Shown: positions 1 to 5,230 of the stretch, piece by piece
Layout: each line of letters starts with the position of its first letter
Numbering within the stretch: position 1 is the stretch's first letter
Source: Deltaproteobacteria bacterium
GTDB taxonomy: Bacteria; Myxococcota_A; Bradymonadia; UBA7976; VGTA01
Direction: 5' to 3'
Assembly (NCBI GenBank): GCA_016874875.1
Contig: VGTA01000300.1
Span: forward strand, 1 to 5,230
DNA length: 5,230 bases
Program-made: the position numbers and the translations under genes
The notes under the pieces: model-generated
What the model was told of the DNA's origin: nothing
The model's database searches: none
What the model saw: only the letters and a program-made list of their open reading frames with translations

Positions 1-87
1 GCCGGCCCCGCCGACGCCGGCGCCCCCGACGCGCGCCCCGGCGACGCCGCGCCCCCCGACGCCGCCGGCGACCTCGGCGCCCCCGAC
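1..87 (+). repeat. 15-bp-period imperfect tandem repeat encoding an A-x-P-x-D pentapeptide linker
   Basis: Read in the frame of the ceramidase-like gene, the 29 codons are almost entirely Ala, Gly, Pro and Asp. Asp falls at residues 5, 10, 15, 20, 24 and 29, that is, one per 15-bp unit with one unit of 12 bp. Units resemble AGPAD, AGAPD, ARPGD and AAPPD. Asp/Pro/Ala-rich linkers of this kind commonly follow the signal peptide of exported lipoproteins in Myxococcota and relatives, so this is probably a flexible spacer between an upstream signal and the catalytic domain. The repeat may extend left of the window. Confidence 0.75.
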
Positions 88-2016
88 ATGGCCTGGACCT
101 ACGACCTCGGCGTCACCCCCGAGGACTACCGCGCCGCGCCGCCCCCCACCGACCGCCTCTACGCCGGCTACGCCGACCGCGACCTCGGCTACCCCGTGGG
201 CGCCGCCGTGGTGGGCTTTGGGCCCCGCGCCGGCGTGGTCACACCTTTCGCGCGCCTCTACCCCGGCACCGACACGCAGCACACCGACCTCCTCGCCAGC
301 GCCCTCGTCCTCCGCCAGGGGGAGACCGCGCTCGCGCTCGTGCGCCTAGAGATGATCGGCGTGTGGCAGGGGTTCGTGGTGGAGGTGCAGCGCGCCCTCC
401 GCGCCCAGGGGCGCGGCGACCTCGCCGACGGGCTGATTCTGAGCGCCACCCACACCCACGCCAGCGGCGGGCAGGTCTTTAAGCACCCCATCGGCGAGCT
501 CGCCGTGGGGCCCTTCTCCCCCGAGATGTACACCCGCTACCGGCGCGCCGTCCTCGACGCGGTCCTCAGCGCCGACGCCGCCGCCGCCCCCGCCCGCCTC
601 GGCTACACCACCCTGCAGGTGGGCGACATCCACAGCGACCGGCGCTGCGAGAACGGCCCCGTGCAGGACGACACCCTCGGCCTCCTCAAGGTCACCGACG
701 ACGCCGGCGCCCTCAAGGCGCTGGTGGTGAACTACGCCATGCACGGCACCGTGGTGGGCAACGGCGAGCACGTGCTGTCGAGCGACGCCCCGGGCGCCGT
801 GGAGCGGGGCATCGCGCAGCGCCTCCCCGCCGACGCCCCCGTGCTGTTCTTGCAGAGCTGGGCGGGCGACATGGCGCCGCGCGCCCCCGCGGAGCGGATC
901 GGGGCGGGGAGCGACGCGCGCCCCGAGTTCGCGCAGCTCGACGCTATTGGCGCCGCCGCCGCCGCCCGCGTGATTCCCGCCCTCGACGGCATCGCCACCC
1001 ACGACGACGTCCCCCTCGCCGTCAAGACGATTCGCTTCCCCGCGAGCAACGACCTCATCAACCCCGACGGCAGCTTTGACCGCTTCCCCTTCGGCGGCAC
1101 CTTCTGCCTGCCCACCACCCCCAACTGCGACGCGCCGCAGCGCCTCTACACCCCCGAGAACCTCAACTGCCTGCGCGTACAGGAGGCCAACAAGATCGAC
1201 TGGGCGCAGATCACCGCCGCCTACATCGGCGCCCCCGGCGAGGACCTCTCCGACCCCGCCGGCGCGCGCGAGGGGCTGGCGCTCGTCACCCTCCCCGGCG
1301 AGCCCCTCACCAGCGTGGGCGTGACGCTCCGCGAGGCCGTCAAGGCGCGCGCCGGCGTCCGAGACGCCTGGGTGCTCGGCTACGCGCAGGGCTACCTCGC
1401 CTACCTCATCCACCCCGACGACTTCTGGCTCGGCGGCTACGAGGGCGCCGGCGCGCTGTGGGGGCCTGGCTTTGGGGAGTTCCTCATCGAGCGGGGGGCG
1501 CAGATCGCCGCCCACCTCCTCGACTCGACGCGCCCGCTGAGCTTCCTGCCCGTCCCGCTCCCCGCGGTGGAGCCCATCCCCGACGCCGAGTACGCCGTCA
1601 CCCCCTCCGCCACCCCCCCCGCCTGGCGCGCCCAGCCCGCCGCCGACGGCGGCCTGTGGCGGGCGCGCTGGCTAGGCGGCGACCCCGTGGTGGACCTCCC
1701 CGTCGTGTCGCTCGAGCGCCTCGCCGACGCCCCCGGCGCCCCCGGCGCCTGGGAGCCCGTCCGCCACCCCAGCGGCCGCTCCTGGAGCAGCCGCGGCCCC
1801 GAGCTGCAGATCGCCCTCAGCGTCACCCCCACCTACGCGGAGCGCATGGTGGCCCCGGAGCGCGAGTTCGAGTGGCGCGTCGAGCTGCCCGCCCGCTACG
1901 CCGTCACCCCCAGCGGCGGCGCCCAGCTCACCGGCGTCCACCGCCTCGTGGTGCGCGGCGCCGCGCACGACGGCCCCTACGCCCTCACCAGCGAGCCCTT
2001 TGAGCTGCTCCCCTGA
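1..2016 (+). CDS. Neutral/alkaline non-lysosomal ceramidase-family protein, 5'-partial
   Basis: Family members are exported zinc amidases that cleave the N-acyl bond of ceramide. The frame is open from base 1, so the ATG at 88 is probably internal and the real start, likely with an export signal, lies outside the window. Numbering from that ATG (642 residues to the stop), I see THTH at 121-124, matching the family's zinc-binding THTHSG motif; a MHGT histidine at 219; LPGE with Glu405; and GYLAY with Tyr439. These align with the His/His/Glu/Tyr zinc site of Pseudomonas and human neutral ceramidases. Arg185-Arg186 lie where the family has a substrate-contacting Arg. The GD(V/I)SP nucleophile motif reads GDMAP (260-264), with Ala263 in place of the catalytic Ser. 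Cysteines at 340, 347 and 361 fall in one segment and suggest disulfides. Residues from about 490 to the end look like the C-terminal beta domain. Family assignment is firm; ceramidase activity is doubtful. Confidence 0.85.
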   Translation, partial: AGPADAGAPDARPGDAAPPDAAGDLGAPDMAWTYDLGVTPEDYRAAPPPTDRLYAGYADRDLGYPVGAAVVGFGPRAGVVTPFARLYPGTDTQHTDLLASALVLRQGETALALVRLEMIGVWQGFVVEVQRALRAQGRGDLADGLILSATHTHASGGQVFKHPIGELAVGPFSPEMYTRYRRAVLDAVLSADAAAAPARLGYTTLQVGDIHSDRRCENGPVQDDTLGLLKVTDDAGALKALVVNYAMHGTVVGNGEHVLSSDAPGAVERGIAQRLPADAPVLFLQSWAGDMAPRAPAERIGAGSDARPEFAQLDAIGAAAAARVIPALDGIATHDDVPLAVKTIRFPASNDLINPDGSFDRFPFGGTFCLPTTPNCDAPQRLYTPENLNCLRVQEANKIDWAQITAAYIGAPGEDLSDPAGAREGLALVTLPGEPLTSVGVTLREAVKARAGVRDAWVLGYAQGYLAYLIHPDDFWLGGYEGAGALWGPGFGEFLIERGAQIAAHLLDSTRPLSFLPVPLPAVEPIPDAEYAVTPSATPPAWRAQPAADGGLWRARWLGGDPVVDLPVVSLERLADAPGAPGAWEPVRHPSGRSWSSRGPELQIALSVTPTYAERMVAPEREFEWRVELPARYAVTPSGGAQLTGVHRLVVRGAAHDGPYALTSEPFELLP

Positions 2017-2032
2017 GGGCGCCCCCCCTCAG
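2013..2032. terminator. Inverted repeat spanning both convergent stop codons, possible bidirectional terminator
   Basis: A perfect 7-bp inverted repeat, CTGAGGG at 2013-2019 and CCCTCAG at 2026-2032, encloses a 6-nt loop. The TGA of the ceramidase-like gene (2014-2016) lies in the left arm. The TGA of the cytochrome gene (complement of 2029-2031) lies in the right arm. The hairpin would form in both transcripts. No T-rich tract follows on either strand, so this is not a canonical intrinsic terminator; it may act as an mRNA 3'-end stabiliser or may be chance in GC-rich DNA. Confidence 0.35.
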
Positions 2033-2682
2033 AGGCTGCGCGGGGGGGCGCCGCGGGGGGGGGCGGGGCGAGCGGGGCGGGGGAGCGCCTCGCTGGGGGG
2101 GGCCTCGCGGGGGGGCGCCTCGCGGGGGGGCGGCGCCCCATGCCCGTCGAGACTCTCCTCGGCGGGGTGCTGCGCGCTCGGGACGTGCTGCGCGGCGATG
2201 AGGTACAGCAGCGCGTAGAGCAGCTTGGGGCGACCGCGGAGGTCGGGGTTAGCCGGCATCAGCGCGCTCTGCCCGATCGCCAGCCCCCCCCCCACCACCG
2301 CCCGCCGCAGCAGGCGGAGGCGCTCTGCGTGCGGCACACGCCCGAACCAGTCGCTCCGCGTGAGGTCTTGAGGGCGCGGGCTGAGCCCCTGACTCAGCGG
2401 CCCGTCGCCGCGCAGGTCGCGCCCGTGACAGCGCTCGCAGCGCTCGCGGTAGAGCTCGCGTGCTGCGTCGAGGTCGTCCTCCTCGGGCTTGGGGAAGGTG
2501 AGCACGAAAGAGTCCCGCGCGCCCGGCTCCGTCGGCGCCGCCCACGCCGCCCCGCCCAGGTGCACCCCGCCCGGGAGCACCCCGCCCAGGAGCGCCCCGC
2601 CTAGGAGCGCCCCGCCTAGGAGCGCCCCGCTCCACGAAAAACCCCCTACTTGGGGCGCAGGTGTTGATTTTGTGTTGTGCAT
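2029..2682 (-). CDS. Exported monoheme class I-type cytochrome c
   Basis: This 217-residue protein is a periplasmic or membrane-anchored electron carrier. It contains one haem-binding CXXCH motif, CERCH at residues 82-86, followed by GDGP (92-95), PRPQDLT (102-108) and MPAN with Met142 as the likely sixth haem ligand. A final hydrophobic helix (about 153-165, LLYALLYLIAA) completes a small class I fold at roughly 60-170. The N-terminus is a poorly charged signal sequence whose core is five GALLG-like pentapeptides (19-43), with a possible cleavage site after AWA near residue 48. The last 35 or so residues are a Pro/Arg/Ala-rich tail not typical of the family. The start is the ATG at 2682, with an AAGG 9 nt upstream. 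The gene is convergent with the ceramidase-like gene and divergent from greA. The electron partner cannot be deduced. Haem binding is clear; the exact start and tail are less certain because both ends are repeat-rich. Confidence 0.85.
   Translation of the reverse strand: MHNTKSTPAPQVGGFSWSGALLGGALLGGALLGGVLPGGVHLGGAAWAAPTEPGARDSFVLTFPKPEEDDLDAARELYRERCERCHGRDLRGDGPLSQGLSPRPQDLTRSDWFGRVPHAERLRLLRRAVVGGGLAIGQSALMPANPDLRGRPKLLYALLYLIAAQHVPSAQHPAEESLDGHGAPPPREAPPREAPPSEALPRPARPAPPRGAPPRSL
2087..2131 (-). repeat. Three 15-bp tandem units with long G tracts in the 3' end of the cytochrome gene
   Basis: Three consecutive 15-bp units occur at 2087-2101, 2102-2116 and 2117-2131. On the + strand the last two are identical, GCCTCGCGGGGGGGC, and the first differs at two positions. 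On the coding strand they give an EAPPR/EAPPS-like pentapeptide repeat in the Pro/Arg-rich tail. G runs of 7 to 9 bases at 2042-2048, 2055-2063, 2095-2102, 2109-2115 and 2124-2130 make the area prone to slippage and to sequencing error. Confidence 0.8.
2551..2630 (-). repeat. 15-bp tandem repeat encoding the hydrophobic core of the cytochrome signal peptide
   Basis: Five full 15-bp units begin at 2551, 2566, 2581, 2596 and 2611, with a partial unit from 2626. The two units at 2596 and 2611 are identical on the + strand (CCCGCCTAGGAGCGC), and the others differ by one to a few bases. Since 15 bp is five codons, unit gain or loss keeps frame. On the coding strand they encode GALLG, GALLG, GALLG, GVLPG and GVHLG, which together form the hydrophobic stretch of the export signal. 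Confidence 0.85.
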
Positions 2683-2814
2683 CTCGTCGCGCCTTGTGAA
2701 CCTATACCAAATCTGTGATCCGCGCGCCGCGCCCCCTCAGGCCGCGACCACCGCGCAGCGAAGATAGCACACAGCCCCTCGCGGCGCACCGCCGACGGAG
2801 AGAAGAGAGCGACA
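2683..2814. promoter_or_regulatory. Divergent intergenic region between cytochrome c gene and greA
   Basis: This 132-bp gap must hold the start signals for both divergent genes unless a promoter lies inside one of them. Its distinctive part is an AT-rich patch at about 2694-2718, including TATACC at 2703-2708 on the + strand and TATAGG on the - strand (complement of 2701-2706), either of which could serve as a -10 element. I found no convincing -35 box at the usual spacing on either strand, so exact promoters are not called. The remaining roughly 95 bp upstream of greA are GC-rich leader with no recognisable riboswitch or terminator. Confidence 0.4.
2797..2809 (+). promoter_or_regulatory. Purine-rich ribosome binding region of greA
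   Basis: A GGAGAGAAGAGAG purine run ends 5 nt before the ATG at 2815 and supports that start. It is the only purine-rich stretch of this length in the leader. A second in-frame ATG at 2830 also has GAGAG upstream, but the first gives the usual family length. Confidence 0.6.
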
Positions 2815-3288
2815 ATGGAGAGAGTGCAGATGACCCGCGAGGGACACAAGGAGCTCGCGGAGCGGCTCTACGAGCTCAAGAGCCGCGGGCGGCGCGAGGT
2901 GGCCGACGAGCTGGAGGTGGCGCGCGCCCACGGCGACCTGCGCGAGAACGCGGACTACGACGCCGCCAAAGAGAAGCAGGGCATGCTTGAGGCGCAGATT
3001 CGCCACTTTGAGGACCTGCTCGCCCGCGCCGAGGTGGTGGAGCCGCAGACCGTCTCCACCGACCGCGTGTCGTTTGGCCTCGTGGTCAAGGCCGAGAACC
3101 TCAACACCGGCAAGGTGCTCGAGTACCAGATCGTGAGCGAGCTCGAGGCCAACCTCGCCCGCAAGCGCATCGCCATCACCGCGCCCCTCATCAAGCCCCT
3201 CATCGGCAAGCGGGTGGGGGACTTTGCGGAGGTGGAGCTCAACGGGGATCATCAGGAGCTCGAGATCCTTGAGATTCGCCGCCCCTAG
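2815..3288 (+). CDS. greA: Transcription elongation factor GreA
   Basis: GreA enters the secondary channel of RNA polymerase and stimulates cleavage of the 3' end of backtracked RNA, restarting stalled complexes in the cytoplasm. The protein has 157 residues, almost the same as E. coli GreA (158). Residues 1 to about 75 form the N-terminal antiparallel coiled coil. Its tip carries the diagnostic HGDLRENADYDAAKEKQ segment (39-55), with the two acidic tip residues Asp41 and Glu44 that help hold the catalytic Mg2+ in polymerase. Residues from about 80 onward form the FKBP-like C-terminal domain, with YQIV (104-107), ITAPLIKPLIGKRVGD (121-136) and a closing ELEILEI strand (148-154). The ATG at 2815 is preferred over the ATG at 2830 because of its ribosome binding region. 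The 3' end overlaps the probable start of the downstream nucleotidase by 20 bp, suggesting cotranscription. The assignment is secure; other Gre-like paralogues usually deviate in the tip motif. Confidence 0.95.
   Translation: MERVQMTREGHKELAERLYELKSRGRREVADELEVARAHGDLRENADYDAAKEKQGMLEAQIRHFEDLLARAEVVEPQTVSTDRVSFGLVVKAENLNTGKVLEYQIVSELEANLARKRIAITAPLIKPLIGKRVGDFAEVELNGDHQELEILEIRRP
3254..3258 (+). promoter_or_regulatory. Shine-Dalgarno AGGAG inside greA deciding a TTG start
   Basis: AGGAG at 3254-3258 lies 10 nt before a TTG at 3269, in frame with the nucleotidase. The alternative TTG at 3224 has only a GGTGGGGG run very close to it and would overlap greA by 65 bp. The site lies within greA codons, so ribosomes finishing greA would pass directly over it. 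Confidence 0.5.
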
Positions 3289-4957
3289 CCCCGCGCGCGC
3301 CGCGCGCCGCCCCCTCACGCTCGCCGCCCTCCTCCTGAGCGCCCTCCTCCTCGGCCCCCTCGCCCGGAGCGCCCCCGCGCGCGCCGAGCGCCGCGTGGTG
3401 ATCTTTCACACCTCCGACATCCACGGCTACTCCAAGCCCCGCGCCGTCCCGTGGAGCGAGGCGCCCGGGCGCCTCATCGGCGGCTTTGAGGCGCTCGGCG
3501 CGCACCTCGACGCCGAGGAGGCGCCGTACCTGCTGCTGGATTCGGGCGATTTCTTCCAGGGCGCCCCGGAGGGCACCCTCAGCCGCGGGCGCGCCATCGT
3601 GGAGCTCATGAACGCCAGCGGCTACGACGCGGTGGCGGTGGGCAACCACGAGTACGACTTTGGCGAGGACAACCTCAAGGCCCTCGCCCGCCTCGCCCGC
3701 TTCCCCCTGCTCGCCGCCAACATCCAGCGCGCCGCCGACGGCGCGCCGGCGGAGTACGCGCGCCCCTGGGCGCTCTTTGAGCGCGGCGGCGTGCGCGTGG
3801 GGGTGGTGGGGCTCGCCACCCGCTTCACGAGCACCGCCACCCTGCCGGCGCACGTGGCGCACCTCCGCTTTGTGGACGAGGTGGCGGCGGCGCGCCCGCA
3901 CGTGGCAGCGCTCCGGGCGGCGGGGGCGGACGTGGTGGTGGCGCTCACCCACTGCGGGGTGGGGCCGGGCGTGTCGCGCAGGCGCGTGGACGTGTCCACC
4001 TACACGCCGAGCGAGGAGGACCTCCACTACCCCGGCGACATCGAGGTGGCGCGCGCGGCGGGGGTGGACCTGGTGCTCGGCGGGCACGCCCACGCCGCGT
4101 TCTCGGCGCTGTGGGCGCCCCCGGGGGGCGCCTTGATCGCGCAGAGCGGCGAGCAGCTCGAGCACGTGTCGCGGGTGGTGGTGCGCGTGCCCGACGGCGG
4201 CGGGGCGCCTCAGGTCGAGGGGCGCCTCGTGCCGCTGTGGGCCGACGCGCTCCCCGCCCCCCGCGGCGAACGCGCGCCCGGCGCCGGCGAGAGCCTGCGC
4301 GCGCGCCTGCGCAGCGAGGTGGCGCGCCTCTCGTCGCAGGTGGACGCGCAGATGAGCGCGGTGGTCGGCGAGGCGGCGGAGCCCCTGCCGCGCTTCGTGG
4401 ACCCGCCCCACCTCGACGGGCCCCTCCCCAACCTGTTCTGTGACGCGATGGCGCGCGTGGCGGGCGCCGACCTCGCCCTCCACAACACCTTTGGCTTCCG
4501 CAGCGACCTGCCGCGCGGGCCGCTCACCGTGGGGCACCTCTACCAGGTCATGCCGTTCGACAACCAGCTAGCGGTGATGAGCCTGACGGGCGCGCAGCTC
4601 AAGCGACTCCTCGCGGACAACATCGAGGGGGGCGCCAGCCGCCTGCAGGTGTCGCGGCACCTGTCGCTCGACGTGGCGCTGTCGCCCACGGGCGCCCTCG
4701 CCGGCGCCGCCCTGCGCTTTGAGGGGGCGCCCATCGACGAGGCGCGCGTCTTTCGCGTGGCGATGAACAGCTACATGGCCGGGGGCGGCAGCTGCTGTCA
4801 GGCGCTCGCGGCGCTCCCCTCCACCGACACCTCGATTCCCCTGCGCGTGCTCTTTATGGACGAGGTGCGCGCGCAGAGCCCCCTCCGCGCCCCCGCCACG
4901 GGGCGCATACGGCGCGTGGAGCGCCTAGAGGAGCCCGCCCCCGCCCCTATCCGCTGA
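3269..4957 (+). CDS. Exported bifunctional metallophosphatase/5'-nucleotidase (UshA-like)
   Basis: Members hydrolyse nucleoside 5'-phosphates or related phosphoesters in the periplasm with a two-metal site. From the TTG at 3269 the protein has 562 residues (UshA is about 550). A signal peptide with Arg-rich n-region, LTLAALLLSALLL core and a cleavage site after PARA (near residue 39) comes first. The metallophosphatase domain shows SDIHG (Asp50, His52), DSGDFFQG (Asp94), GNHEYDFG (Asn126, His127), THCG (His228) and GGHAH (His273, His275), so all metal ligands and the catalytic His are present. The C-terminal nucleotidase domain starts near residue 385, with NTFGFRSDLPRGPLT (406-420) and PFDNQL (429-434). 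The usual GGDG-type motif here reads GGGSCC (505-510), losing the Asp. The start is uncertain; an in-frame TTG at 3224 is possible. The gene overlaps the greA end by 20 bp. Enzyme class is confident; the substrate is not. Confidence 0.88.
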   Translation: MRFAAPSPARAARRPLTLAALLLSALLLGPLARSAPARAERRVVIFHTSDIHGYSKPRAVPWSEAPGRLIGGFEALGAHLDAEEAPYLLLDSGDFFQGAPEGTLSRGRAIVELMNASGYDAVAVGNHEYDFGEDNLKALARLARFPLLAANIQRAADGAPAEYARPWALFERGGVRVGVVGLATRFTSTATLPAHVAHLRFVDEVAAARPHVAALRAAGADVVVALTHCGVGPGVSRRRVDVSTYTPSEEDLHYPGDIEVARAAGVDLVLGGHAHAAFSALWAPPGGALIAQSGEQLEHVSRVVVRVPDGGGAPQVEGRLVPLWADALPAPRGERAPGAGESLRARLRSEVARLSSQVDAQMSAVVGEAAEPLPRFVDPPHLDGPLPNLFCDAMARVAGADLALHNTFGFRSDLPRGPLTVGHLYQVMPFDNQLAVMSLTGAQLKRLLADNIEGGASRLQVSRHLSLDVALSPTGALAGAALRFEGAPIDEARVFRVAMNSYMAGGGSCCQALAALPSTDTSIPLRVLFMDEVRAQSPLRAPATGRIRRVERLEEPAPAPIR

Positions 4958-5230
4958 GCGCGCGCTCTAGGGCGAGCGCGAGGAGGCAGAGGGCGAGCGC
5001 GAGGGGGGGGGCGGCGCGGCGGGGGGCGCGGCTGAGGGCGAGGGCGCTGAGGGTGAGCAGGGCGAGGCGGGCGGCGAGGGCGCCCCCCGCCCCCCCCGCG
5101 CCGCTTGAGGCGCTGAGGCGCGCCCACCCCCCCGCCCCCCACGCCCACTCCTCCCCGCCCACGCGCGCCCACACGCCGAGCGCCTCCCCGCCCGCCCCCG
5201 TGACCACCTCGAGCCCCGCCCCCGCCCCCG
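4947..5230 (-). CDS. C-terminal fragment of an unidentified membrane protein, 5'-partial
   Basis: The frame is open from the right edge of the window to a TAG (complement of 4947-4949), giving 93 visible residues and continuing beyond the window. A GTG at 5205-5207 is possible as a start but gives no natural N-terminus, so I treat the gene as partial. The first half (about 1-40) is Gly/Trp-rich, with VWARV, EEWAW and GGWARL, vaguely like a small beta or SH3-like module. The second half contains two hydrophobic segments (about 50-66 and 75-87) separated by an APRRAAPP turn, a likely helical hairpin with the Arg residues inside the cell. CTC and GCG codon use matches the neighbours and supports real coding. 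The end overlaps the nucleotidase gene by 11 bp tail to tail. I cannot name the family. Confidence 0.6.
   Translation of the reverse strand, partial: GAGAGLEVVTGAGGEALGVWARVGGEEWAWGAGGWARLSASSGAGGAGGALAARLALLTLSALALSRAPRRAAPPLALALCLLALALERALSG
4956..4967. other. 12-bp GC palindrome at the convergent overlap
   Basis: GAGCGCGCGCTC is a perfect 12-bp palindrome that begins in the nucleotidase stop codon and lies inside the 3' end of the opposing membrane-protein gene. Without a loop or T tract it is at best a weak transcription end signal, and short GC palindromes are common at this base composition. Confidence 0.25.

Noticed and set aside
346..1515. 389-codon open frame on the - strand opposite the ceramidase-like gene
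   Set aside because: It is a Gly/Val/Ala/His-rich antisense shadow produced by strong GC bias in third positions; the + strand frame has clear family motifs throughout.
2140..2604. 154-codon open frame on the + strand over the cytochrome gene
   Set aside because: It is antisense to the haem-binding CXXCH frame and has no recognisable motif; its open length follows from base composition.
2694..2718. Two TGTGA motifs considered as a CRP-type operator
   Set aside because: They are direct copies about 19 bp apart, not the inverted TGTGA-N6-TCACA arrangement a CRP dimer needs.
2782..2794. Small CGGCG-CAC-CGCCG hairpin just before the greA ribosome binding region, considered as a leader control element
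   Set aside because: The stem is only 5 bp, has no T tract or alternative pairing partner, and such stems are expected by chance in this GC-rich sequence.
3239..4537. 432-codon open frame on the - strand opposite the nucleotidase
   Set aside because: Composition is Arg/His/Ala/Gly-rich with no domain motifs, and it lies fully over a well-supported metallophosphatase.

Overview
This window is extremely GC-rich. Leucine is mostly CTC and alanine mostly GCC or GCG, and every long reading frame throws large antisense shadow frames. Together with an Ala/Pro/Asp-rich export linker at the left edge, this suggests a high-GC Gram-negative bacterium, perhaps Myxococcota or a related deltaproteobacterial lineage. 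That placement is inference from style and composition; no marker in the window proves it. No mobile element, CRISPR array, tRNA or rRNA was seen.

Layout from left to right. (1) Positions 1-2016, + strand: the 3' part of a gene for an exported hydrolase-like protein of the neutral/alkaline (non-lysosomal) ceramidase family. Its true start lies left of the window. The zinc-site residues are present, but the residue matching the family's catalytic serine is alanine. (2) Positions 2029-2682, - strand: an exported monoheme c-type cytochrome, convergent with the ceramidase-like gene. Only 12 bp separate the two stop codons, and both stops sit in one perfect inverted repeat. (3) Positions 2683-2814: a 132-bp divergent intergenic region with an AT-rich patch. 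(4) Positions 2815-3288, + strand: greA, a transcript cleavage factor. (5) Positions 3269-4957, + strand: an exported bifunctional metallophosphatase/5'-nucleotidase that probably starts at a TTG inside the end of greA. (6) Positions 4947-5230, - strand: the C-terminal end of a membrane protein that runs off the right edge and overlaps the nucleotidase gene tail to tail by 11 bp.

The genes do not form an obvious single pathway. greA and the nucleotidase look like a translationally coupled pair. The ceramidase-like protein, cytochrome and nucleotidase are all predicted to act outside the cytoplasm. Packing is tight: two convergent junctions and one start overlap. The most unusual features are three separate 15-bp-period tandem repeats, each encoding pentapeptides: one in the ceramidase-like N-terminal linker, one in the cytochrome signal peptide and one in the cytochrome C-terminal tail. 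I see no clear undescribed multi-gene system. The best leads are the Ser-to-Ala change in the ceramidase-like protein, the repeat-built cytochrome ends and the altered GGDG-type motif in the nucleotidase.
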